Part shown: in pieces, positions 6,111 through 11,890 of the stretch
Layout: every line of letters begins with the position of its first letter
Position numbering within the stretch: the stretch's first letter is position 1
Source: Bacteroidales bacterium UBA1751
GTDB taxonomy: Bacteria > Bacteroidota > Bacteroidia > Bacteroidales > UBA932
Assembly (NCBI GenBank): GCA_002315995.1
Contig: DCHN01000086.1
Coordinates: 1-12,304 of the forward strand
Direction: 5' to 3'
Length of the DNA stretch: 12,304 bases
The notes under the pieces: model-generated
Told to the model about the DNA's origin: nothing
Seen by the model: the letters and a program-made list of their open reading frames with translations, nothing else
Database searches by the model: none
Made by a program: the position numbers and the translations under genes

Positions 6111-6649
6111 TGAAGACTATAGTTGTAAATGATACCAATGTTTTCATAGACTTGCTTGATGTGAGTTTATTGGAACAGTTTTTCCTTTTGCCGTGGGAGG
6201 TTCATACCACTGATTTCGTGATGCTGGAACTATTGAAGAACGGGCAAAAAGATACTGTTGCAGCCTATGAGAGCAATGGTTCTTTACATATTGCCACGTT
6301 CAAACCTGAGGAACTCAGCGAAATAGGTATTCTGTACAAAAAAATAATCAGGAAATCAAAGGTATCTCTTACAGATTGCTCTGTCTGGTATTATGCCGAG
6401 CGCAATAACTATACCTTATTGACAGGAGATCGTAAGCTCCGCAACTCTGCCCTCAATGATGGTGTGGAAATTCGTGGTATCATATATGTGTTTGATGAGT
6501 TAGTCGCAAACGGCATACTGTCGGCAAGTCAGGCAGCGGAAAAACTTAATCTTCTTAAATCTATCAACCCTCGTCTTCCGAAAACTGAGATTGAAAAGCG
6601 TCTCAAACAATGGAATGGCAGACAAAATAAAGAAGGAGGTCACCTATGA
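6110..6649 (+). CDS. PIN-domain ribonuclease, putative toxin
   Basis: This 179-residue protein has a complete PIN active site: Asp8 in VVNDTNVFID, Glu40 in MLELL, Asp89 in LTDCSVW and Asp107 in TGDRKLR. PIN proteins are magnesium-dependent RNases and the commonest toxins of type II toxin-antitoxin systems. The C-terminal 50 residues (helical, basic, ending KQWNGRQNKEGGHL) go beyond the minimal domain. The ATG overlaps the stop of the HTH/peptidase gene by one base, the usual arrangement for a regulator/antitoxin and its toxin. Known biology supports a TA pair; the RNA target and whether the peptidase domain takes part cannot be read here. The gene ends at an AAGGAGGT sequence. Confidence 0.82.
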   Translation: MKTIVVNDTNVFIDLLDVSLLEQFFLLPWEVHTTDFVMLELLKNGQKDTVAAYESNGSLHIATFKPEELSEIGILYKKIIRKSKVSLTDCSVWYYAERNNYTLLTGDRKLRNSALNDGVEIRGIIYVFDELVANGILSASQAAEKLNLLKSINPRLPKTEIEKRLKQWNGRQNKEGGHL

Positions 6650-6654
6650 TATAA
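6633..6654 (+). promoter_or_regulatory. Orphan strong Shine-Dalgarno before a two-codon frame
   Basis: AAGGAGGT (6633-6640) lies 5 nt before ATG (6646-6648), which overlaps the PIN stop codon (ATGA) but is followed by ATA TAA. The sequence has all the signals of a third coupled gene, yet the frame closes after two codons. Strong Shine-Dalgarno sites are uncommon in Bacteroidetes, so this may be a leftover of a lost gene. Confidence 0.4.
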
Positions 6655-6678
6655 CACATTTTTGTGGGCGGAAAAAAT

Positions 6679-6706
6679 CCTCATATTATTTGGCCATAAT
6701 ATGAGG
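6679..6706. terminator. Perfect 11-bp stem after the PIN gene
   Basis: CCTCATATTAT (6679-6689) and ATAATATGAGG (6696-6706) pair perfectly with loop TTGGCC. It is flanked by A-runs, so the best T-tract (ATTTTTTC) follows it on the minus strand. It may end the HTH-PIN transcript or be a protein-binding palindrome. The rest of the 237-bp gap (6650-6886) shows no clear promoter; TACATTTA at 6842-6849 is only a weak -7 match. Confidence 0.5.
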
Positions 6707-6886
6707 AAAATAGAGACTTGCATTCGTCGATTTCAAGGTCTTCAGCCCAATCAGCTCGAGAATGGTACGTCAATTTGGTTTTCAAAGGTACATACTTTTT
6801 GAAATAATTGCGCCAATAGCTCTAAAAATCGGCATTAATTTTACATTTAGCGTGGTAAAAGGAGACCACATTAAACAAAATGCCAT

Positions 6887-7612
6887 ATGAATTTCACATT
6901 AGGCGCCCCTTGTTCGCAAGAGCAAGTATCCCATATCCGGCCTAAGCCGAAAAGGGAAAGACAATCGCACTATCGTGCGCACATAGCATCTATTTGCTAC
7001 CCTGAGATTTCGCAAGGGCTCATTAAGATTGCGCCATACGACATGCCCGTAATTCGTCCCAATAATATCATTCCGATGGTATCTGACACGACTCCATTCG
7101 ACAGAATTACGTCCAAATCTTCCAACCGTGATTCTATTGTCATATTTTATATCAATGATGATAGATTCGCCAACAGGCTGACACATCCTTGGGACTATAC
7201 TTCAGTTTTACAACAGTATGAAGGTGTTATTGCCCCAGACTTATCCATGTATATTGACATGGACTATCCGGAACGCTTATCCAACAATTATTGGAATAAG
7301 GTGCTAACTGCATACTGGCAAAACCGAAACGTAAACATCTATCCTAATGTGTCGTGGAGTCTACCTGACAGTTACGAATACTGTGCAGCAGGTCTGCCTC
7401 ACAGATCCGTTATTGCCATTAACAGTATGGGTGTTCTAAAAGAAAACTTCAGTCAAGCCATTTGGTTGGATGGATATGACTACATGCTTAAAACTCTGGA
7501 GCCAACATGCATTCTTCGCTATGGGCCTAAAATTATTGGCGAAGATGATAGTCGAAGTATATATCTGGAGAATAAACAATTAAGTCTCTTGAGATATGGG
7601 AGCAAACGGTAG
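6887..7612 (+). CDS. DUF4417 domain protein
   Basis: This 241-residue protein of unknown function matches the DUF4417 pattern over residues 75-215: a conserved 'VIAPDLSMYIDMDYPERLSN' region, YWQNRNVNIYPNVSWS, a CAAG/PHRSVIAINSMG stretch, and WLDGYDYMLKTLEP with ILRYGPKI near the end. DUF4417 genes are frequent in integrative elements and phage-like regions; the activity is unknown. No signal peptide or membrane segment is visible. The basic N-terminus (RPKPKRERQ) may bind nucleic acid. The start ATG 6887 is the first in frame; an ATG at 6880 is in another frame and soon stops. Its 3' end overlaps the next gene by 17 nt, so the three genes 6887-8394 probably act together. Confidence 0.72.
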   Translation: MNFTLGAPCSQEQVSHIRPKPKRERQSHYRAHIASICYPEISQGLIKIAPYDMPVIRPNNIIPMVSDTTPFDRITSKSSNRDSIVIFYINDDRFANRLTHPWDYTSVLQQYEGVIAPDLSMYIDMDYPERLSNNYWNKVLTAYWQNRNVNIYPNVSWSLPDSYEYCAAGLPHRSVIAINSMGVLKENFSQAIWLDGYDYMLKTLEPTCILRYGPKIIGEDDSRSIYLENKQLSLLRYGSKR

Positions 7613-8042
7613 TAAAGCGAGCGGCATTCTGGAAAATCCAGCAGGCCGCATATATCACACAGTAATTAACATTACTGACAATATTAAGGTCGTAGAATCC
7701 AATAATAAGAATGCTAATGTAAAACTTCCGGAAGAGAGTCATACTCCAAACAGAATCTATGTAGTCATAAATAAACCTTCCACAGAGAAGAAAGGGAAAG
7801 TTGACCCTCATGCTGGGAAATTGAAGTCAATAGCTGTTTACGGACCTGACTGTAAGAAGTTATTTGAAATTCATGTTGATCATACTCATAATGGAATGAC
7901 CATCCATTTTCATCCTTGGGAAAACGGGAGCCCAGTTAAAGTTGGATCTGGTAAGAATTCTCCTAATAAAGCATTCCCATTGACTCCAGAAATGAAGAAA
8001 ATATTGGAAATTGTTAAAAAGAAAGTTCCACATGCAAACTGA
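7596..8042 (+). CDS. Basic histidine-rich hypothetical protein
   Basis: I do not recognise this 148-residue protein. It starts MGANGSKASG, carries 22 Lys/Arg against 13 Asp/Glu, and has nine histidines, five of them clustered in EIHVDHTHNGMTIHFHPW (about residues 90-107) in an HxxHxH...HxH pattern that could bind metal. The preceding KLKSIAVYGPDCKKLF predicts a beta strand, so residues 75-110 are the likely folded core. There is no signal peptide. It overlaps the DUF4417 gene by 17 nt and the next gene by 11 nt. A metal-dependent nuclease or effector is one possible reading, supported only by composition and context; the strict gene overlaps suggest fixed stoichiometry with its neighbours. 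Confidence 0.7.
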   Translation: MGANGSKASGILENPAGRIYHTVINITDNIKVVESNNKNANVKLPEESHTPNRIYVVINKPSTEKKGKVDPHAGKLKSIAVYGPDCKKLFEIHVDHTHNGMTIHFHPWENGSPVKVGSGKNSPNKAFPLTPEMKKILEIVKKKVPHAN

Positions 8043-8394
8043 AGGGATACCTTGGTCTGAATTCGTCGCATATGACCTGTTCGGCAATGAATACAACTGC
8101 AAATATCCGCCTAACAAAAATCTATATGGACTTGATTTTGAGGGTTACGCTACACCAAATCAATTGACTTTTTTCTATGACTTCTGCATCAACCAATACG
8201 GAGTAGCATTCTACTATGAAGGGAACGACTATGAAGCGGCATTTACAGATAATGGTCCAATTCTGAGTAACCACACAACCGGTGACATTCAAGGTCCGTT
8301 TGAGGATGCGGTTAATCTTATTGAGTGCTCAATCCTCAACGGAAAGACTCTAATATCAGTTATTGATGAATTAGAGAATGTAGTATTACACTAA
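8032..8394 (+). CDS. Acidic, arginine-free small hypothetical protein
   Basis: This 120-residue protein (ATG 8032) is not recognised. It has 18 Asp/Glu, only three Lys and no Arg, and is rich in aromatic residues (FYDFCINQYGVAFYYEGNDY). This charge profile is opposite to that of the gene it overlaps by 11 nt. Small acidic proteins encoded directly after a basic effector are typical of immunity proteins and of nucleic-acid-mimic inhibitors; here that role is inferred from charge and position alone. A TTG at 8011 would extend it by seven residues deep into the upstream gene and is less likely. A hairpin like the terminator at 4743 follows at 8419. Confidence 0.68.
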   Translation: MQTEGIPWSEFVAYDLFGNEYNCKYPPNKNLYGLDFEGYATPNQLTFFYDFCINQYGVAFYYEGNDYEAAFTDNGPILSNHTTGDIQGPFEDAVNLIECSILNGKTLISVIDELENVVLH

Positions 8395-8406
8395 TTGAAT
8401 CAATGC

Positions 8407-8449
8407 TTCCAACGTTCGCTCCTCGCAGATCTTCGGGTCGGCGGGGAGT
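8407..8449 (+). terminator. Terminator hairpin after the last island gene
   Basis: This repeats 4731-4773 with three changes. CTCCTCGC (8419-8426) and GCGGGGAG (8441-8448) pair with one G-T, and the inner loop is UUCG. Unlike the first copy it is followed by TATCAAAATC rather than a T-run, so it may terminate poorly. Confidence 0.6.
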
Positions 8450-8472
8450 ATCAAAATCGTTGGTGGAAAAAA

Positions 8473-8492
8473 TGTGTGTAAAAGTGTGTGTA
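8473..8492. repeat. Direct GTGTGTGTA repeats at right end of island
   Basis: TGTGTGTAAAAG and TGTGTGTAAAAA are adjacent 12-bp direct copies (from 8473 and 8485), about 40 bp before the right 135-bp repeat. Paired short direct repeats near an att site resemble arm-type sites of tyrosine recombinases; that role is inferred. Confidence 0.5.
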
Positions 8493-8530
8493 AAAATTAC
8501 AATCAACTGATTTTCAGTATAGAAAAGTAG

Positions 8531-8665
8531 TCCCGGCATCTCCACTACTTTTTAAGGGGCTCTGCCCCTGTGACCCCGCTGAACCGCTCCCGGGCTATAC
8601 CGAACCCTAGGTCTTGGTGCGCGCAACGACGGGTTCGCGCCCTCCGCTAGGCTGCTGATGCAGCC
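8531..8665 (+). repeat. 135-bp direct repeat, right copy (attR candidate)
   Basis: This is an exact copy of 4107-4241. It contains the last 14 nt of tmRNA without the rest of the gene, plus the downstream GC-rich segment and GGCTGC-TGAT-GCAGCC stem. It lies between the acidic-protein gene and the convergent Spy-like gene; with 8407-8449, 8473-8492 and 8672-8712 it fills the 316-bp gap. Confidence 0.9.
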
Positions 8666-8671
8666 CTTTTT

Positions 8672-8712
8672 CTTTTTAAGGGGCTCTGCCCCTGTGACCC
8701 CGCTGAACCGCT
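8672..8712 (+). repeat. Partial third copy of the repeat (41 bp)
   Basis: Starting CTTTTTAAGGGGCTCTGCCC and ending GAACCGCT, this is identical to 4124-4164 and starts 6 bp after the right repeat. Its last two bases are part of the stop codon of the Spy-like gene on the other strand. It shows that this segment also exists outside the paired repeats, perhaps as the original chromosomal sequence downstream of ssrA or as an independent repeat family. Confidence 0.8.
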
Positions 8713-9202
8713 ACTTGGGCATTGGGCCATGGGGCTCACGTTGAGGCGGCATATGGTGAATTCCATGTTCATTACCAATTCTTCCATCATTACCGCTGTG
8801 CATTCTTCGTCCAGCCTCATTCTCAATTCGATACATCATCTGTATCTGGCTAGGCTTCATGAATTCCTTGAATTTTGCGTAGTACTTCTTTCTTGTTTGG
8901 AGAATCTTATCACTTACGGCAAAATTATGCTGTATGGCCCTGTCAATCTCTATTTCTTTATTGTTCTCCTGCGGAGGTCTGACATTCTTGACAATAGCAT
9001 CAATTTCCTTTCTGAATGCCGTATACTCTTTAATGAACCTTGCTTCTGTTTGTTTATCAAGATCCAGCCACAAGACAATATCTCTTGCCTGCATCTGAAG
9101 AATTTCTTCGTCACTCATACGTTCAGACGGAAACGGTCTGGGCTGAGCGCCTAACAGAAATGAAAGAAGTCCAAGACAAATAGTTAATGTAATCTTTTTC
9201 AT
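8711..9202 (-). CDS. Spy/CpxP-like periplasmic protein
   Basis: This 163-residue protein has a signal peptide (MKKITLTICLGLLSFLLGAQ, cleavage near residue 19) and a helical, charged body. The order of a DEEILQMQARDIVLWLDLD helix, a basic helix with EYTAFRKEIDAI, and a C-terminal KKYYAKFKEFMKPSQIQMMY helix resembles the helical hairpin proteins of the Spy/CpxP/periplasmic metal-sensor type. The tail is rich in His, Met, Gly and Pro, which could bind metal. It is the last gene of the ECF unit; its ATG shares one base with the stop of the membrane protein gene. In Bacteroidetes such proteins often end ECF sigma operons and probably sense or buffer envelope stress. The exact family is uncertain. 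Confidence 0.62.
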   Translation of the reverse strand: MKKITLTICLGLLSFLLGAQPRPFPSERMSDEEILQMQARDIVLWLDLDKQTEARFIKEYTAFRKEIDAIVKNVRPPQENNKEIEIDRAIQHNFAVSDKILQTRKKYYAKFKEFMKPSQIQMMYRIENEAGRRMHSGNDGRIGNEHGIHHMPPQREPHGPMPK

Positions 9203-9468
9203 TATTGATGTGTTGTAAAGTGTACCTGAAGGAAGATATCATATTCATACATACCGGCCAGATTGTTTGAGACAACTTCATTGCCTTGAATATCACTGTT
9301 GGAAGTGCTTACCAATAATGGAATGACAACAAGAGCGGCTGCAACAACAACTGCAGCAACTGCATATTGCATTGTGCGTTTTCTGTTGCGATATCCAGCC
9401 ATTGCATTACTCCTGAAGTCATCAAAGAAACCAGCAGGAACAGTATACGGATTATATTTGTTCTTCAT
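9202..9468 (-). CDS. Small membrane protein, putative anti-sigma factor
   Basis: This 88-residue protein has a cytoplasmic N-terminus (KYNPYTVPAGFFDDFRSNAM), one membrane segment at about residues 34-53, and a short outer tail. The 'NPY-VP-GFF--F' N-terminus is common in small Bacteroidetes proteins encoded between an ECF sigma factor and a Spy-like protein. Its gene overlaps the sigma gene by 17 nt. From position and topology it probably holds the sigma factor at the membrane, but it lacks a recognisable zinc-binding anti-sigma (ZAS) motif, so this is an inference. Confidence 0.6.
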   Translation of the reverse strand: MKNKYNPYTVPAGFFDDFRSNAMAGYRNRKRTMQYAVAAVVVAAALVVIPLLVSTSNSDIQGNEVVSNNLAGMYEYDIFLQVHFTTHQ

Positions 9469-9955
9469 GGATATATTGAATTACTTTCTTTTTTGCAATG
9501 TGATAGTTTACACGTAAAGTATCTACGCTTGAGCCTGTTATTTTGCTTATTTCTTCATATTCCATTTCATCAAAGAATCTGAGATTAAAAACAAGTTGCT
9601 GAGTTTTAGGTAGTTTCAAAATAGCTTTATGCAAATCAACAGCTACAGCCTTCTCATAATCCACAAATGGGCTGGATTCAATCATTTCGCACAAGTAATC
9701 CGAAATCTCCTCGCATCGCAATTTCCCAGCTTTTTTCTTCAGAAACTTGTTGGCTTTATTGGTAGCAACAGTGTATATCCAGGACTTTGCCTTTGCGGGA
9801 TTTCTCAATTGCCAAAAATGCAGGAAAATACTGGATAAGGTCTCCTGAAGTATATCTTGAGCATCTTCATGGCAAACTACAAGACGACGTATATGCCAAT
9901 ATAGAGGTTCACTATACTCTTTGACCAAAGATTCAAATATACCTGCATTAATCAT
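9452..9955 (-). CDS. ECF-family RNA polymerase sigma factor
   Basis: This 167-residue protein has the two ECF domains. Region 2 spans about residues 8-75 (HEDAQDILQETLSSIFLHFW, then AKSWIYTVATNKANKFLKKK), which binds core polymerase and melts the -10. Region 4 spans about 110-160 (LPKTQQLVFNLRFFDEMEYE, then SVDTLRVNYHIAKKKV), the -35 reading helix-turn-helix. Length is normal for the family. Its ATG lies 6 nt after the stop of the beta-helix lipoprotein gene, and its 3' end overlaps the putative anti-sigma gene. It probably directs transcription of its own four-gene unit, though no target promoter could be confirmed. Confidence 0.9.
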   Translation of the reverse strand: MINAGIFESLVKEYSEPLYWHIRRLVVCHEDAQDILQETLSSIFLHFWQLRNPAKAKSWIYTVATNKANKFLKKKAGKLRCEEISDYLCEMIESSPFVDYEKAVAVDLHKAILKLPKTQQLVFNLRFFDEMEYEEISKITGSSVDTLRVNYHIAKKKVIQYIHEEQI

Positions 9956-9961
9956 ATCTAT

Positions 9962-11779
9962 TTACCTGCCCCAGCCGCCGGGCCCACCTCCCATATTACC
10001 TCCTCCACCGGAATTGCTCCCGCTTCCGGATGAGTATAAATAGGCTGTAACATTAGATGTATTTCCTCCTGTTGCAGTTCCACCTATGGAGACAATACCA
10101 TTTAAATATGTTGTAGCGCCACTTACAGTAGCCGAAGTTTTCAAAGAGTAACTTGAGCCATTTACAAACTGAGAAGAGGATATATACAGGCCTGTTCCGC
10201 CAAATGAAGGTGCTTTGAAGGAAAAAAATGCATTTTCGCCGTTGCAGAGTGTGTACATTACATTTCTGTTCCACGAAGTGCTTATCACCGGTTGACTGAT
10301 GTAAGAATTATTCTCCAAACCACCCATTGCAATTACATTCCCCCCTATTATATAGAGCCTGTATCCCCCTTCCGTATTGGCGTCAATTCCCACTTCCGCA
10401 TTTCCGCATCCCACTGCAAAAACGGTTCCACCCCTTATTATCAGGTTCCCGTTTGCATCAAGGCCATCGTTACCGGTGGAACAAGCATAAACTACACCAT
10501 CAGAGATTGTCATTGTCGACCCGGAGTTAATGGCATCATCACTTGATGTGGCACAAATGGTCCCACCACTAATGTATATTGTACCTTTAGCCTCAATTGC
10601 TTCATGAGCAGAAGCCGATGCAGTAACATCCGACTTAATAAATTCAAGATTCCCGTCAAACTTAAGTGCCTTGGAAGAGACGGAATTGTCTGAATCCGAG
10701 TTATCCCGCCCATTTAATCCGTAGTTGATTCCTGTTCCATAGTTGGCTCCGGATGCAGTTACATTAACCTTTCCTCCCTCAAAAAAGCCATTCACATCAC
10801 AACTGATACACTTACAACCTGTTCCGCTTGCAGTTATGGAGAGTTCTCCACCCTGTATCACAAACAATTTGTCTGCCTTTATACCTGCCGCACCGGTAAG
10901 TTCAGAATCAACCATACCCGCAGATGCCCTGTTTACAAGCGTGATTTTGCCACCGCCAATGAACATCAAACTATCGGTTGACATGCATTTCTTTCCGGTT
11001 GCCGTGGATTCAAGAGTTACATCAACGTTACCTCCGGATACATAAATTGCATCTTTCCCCCTTAATCCGTGTCCCTTGGCTGAAGTTACCGTAATATTGG
11101 ACCCGGACATAAAATGCAGGTAGTCATCGCTGGTAATACCAGCCTTTCCAACGGCAGTAACACTCAAAGAACCACTTCCGCTGAACGCCAGCTGACCTTC
11201 GCTGAAAATGGCAGCCTTCATATCCTCATCTTCCTTCTCCTCCGGGTATGTTCCATCCGAATTGACAACCCCATCAGATATTGAATTGACGCCCTCCACA
11301 ACAATAAAGGTTCTTTTCTTGCTCTGGTTGTTTATGGCTGAACCCTTCGTATTTGTCAGTGACAAATTCCGAAGCACAATAGCCTGTTTCTTGGAACTGT
11401 AAAGTTTGAAACAACCATCACTGCACGTTCCGGAAAGAATATACCTGACACTCTTTTTCCCCGTATTTTCAGCAGTCACCCTAGCACCTTCATTCACTAT
11501 GCTCACGCCAGCAACCCTTCCCTCTATTACAACATCAGTATTACTGTATAGTATAGATATTGAGCCGTCAAATTCAGTATTGTCCGGATTGTCTTCAACT
11601 GAAATATCATCAATAGTTACACCAGAGCTGGAAGGCCCAGCATCCGCAGGTGGATTTCCACTCTGATTCCAATTCTGCCCCTGTCCATTTCCTCCGGAAA
11701 AATCATTATCACGCATATCCGGACTTACAGTACACGACACAAATACAATTAATGAAGCTAACAGAAATAATCTTTTCAT
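9962..11779 (-). CDS. Cthe_2159-like beta-helix lipoprotein (DUF4353, carbohydrate-binding)
   Basis: This 605-residue protein has a lipoprotein signal ending at Cys16 (LIVFVSC), so it is lipid-anchored in the envelope and likely surface exposed. From about residue 70 to 480 it shows repeated short strand-turn units such as SSDDAINSGSTMTISDGVVY, ACSTGNDGLDANGNLIIRGG and GKAGITSDDYLHFMSGSNIT, the pattern of the right-handed parallel beta-helix of the Cthe_2159 family, whose founder binds polygalacturonate. The last 20 residues are a Gly-rich tail (GGGGNMGGGPGGWGR). Being the first gene of a unit with an ECF sigma factor is notable. Its ligand may be an acidic polysaccharide, by family analogy only. 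Confidence 0.85.
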   Translation of the reverse strand: MKRLFLLASLIVFVSCTVSPDMRDNDFSGGNGQGQNWNQSGNPPADAGPSSSGVTIDDISVEDNPDNTEFDGSISILYSNTDVVIEGRVAGVSIVNEGARVTAENTGKKSVRYILSGTCSDGCFKLYSSKKQAIVLRNLSLTNTKGSAINNQSKKRTFIVVEGVNSISDGVVNSDGTYPEEKEDEDMKAAIFSEGQLAFSGSGSLSVTAVGKAGITSDDYLHFMSGSNITVTSAKGHGLRGKDAIYVSGGNVDVTLESTATGKKCMSTDSLMFIGGGKITLVNRASAGMVDSELTGAAGIKADKLFVIQGGELSITASGTGCKCISCDVNGFFEGGKVNVTASGANYGTGINYGLNGRDNSDSDNSVSSKALKFDGNLEFIKSDVTASASAHEAIEAKGTIYISGGTICATSSDDAINSGSTMTISDGVVYACSTGNDGLDANGNLIIRGGTVFAVGCGNAEVGIDANTEGGYRLYIIGGNVIAMGGLENNSYISQPVISTSWNRNVMYTLCNGENAFFSFKAPSFGGTGLYISSSQFVNGSSYSLKTSATVSGATTYLNGIVSIGGTATGGNTSNVTAYLYSSGSGSNSGGGGNMGGGPGGWGR

Positions 11780-11890
11780 TTTTGTTCATAATTAACGTTA
11801 CACTCTATTAAGAGTCCAGTTATGCACGAACATTAAATTGAAAGGATAAAAAATTGCGTTTCGAACTTTGATTCACTCAAGTCTTCCTGA
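11780..11890 (-). promoter_or_regulatory. Upstream region of the beta-helix/ECF unit
   Basis: This 111-bp space should hold the promoter of the four-gene unit. On the minus strand no TAnnTTTG box is evident at suitable spacing, which would fit use of the ECF factor rather than the housekeeping one. ACTCTATTAAGAGT (11801-11814) is a small palindrome and a possible operator. No element is certain. Confidence 0.3.

Larger units (their letters stand above)
4107..8665 (+). mobile_element. ssrA-associated genomic island without visible integrase
   Basis: A roughly 4.4-kb block downstream of ssrA is bounded by perfect 135-bp direct repeats, the left one restoring the ssrA 3' end. It carries six genes of accessory type, all on the plus strand, and looks more AT-rich than the flanks. 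tmRNA 3' ends are classic targets of tyrosine recombinases, which leave such repeats. No recombinase, relaxase or phage structural gene is recognisable inside, so it may be a satellite moved in trans, a deleted element, or a cassette array. Island status is inferred from the repeats and cargo. Confidence 0.75.

Noticed and set aside
6701..6802. 33-codon frame MRKIETCIRRF... in the gap after the PIN gene
   Set aside because: Short, begins within the arm of the hairpin, no recognisable domain or ribosome site; kept only as a possible remnant.
6880..6945. ATG giving MPYEFHIRRPLF before the DUF4417 gene
   Set aside because: It stops after 21 codons in a different frame from DUF4417, and no frameshift signal links the two.
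10053..11666. Several open frames on both strands across the beta-helix lipoprotein gene
   Set aside because: They are shadows of a long repetitive coding sequence with a clear signal peptide and domain pattern in the chosen frame.
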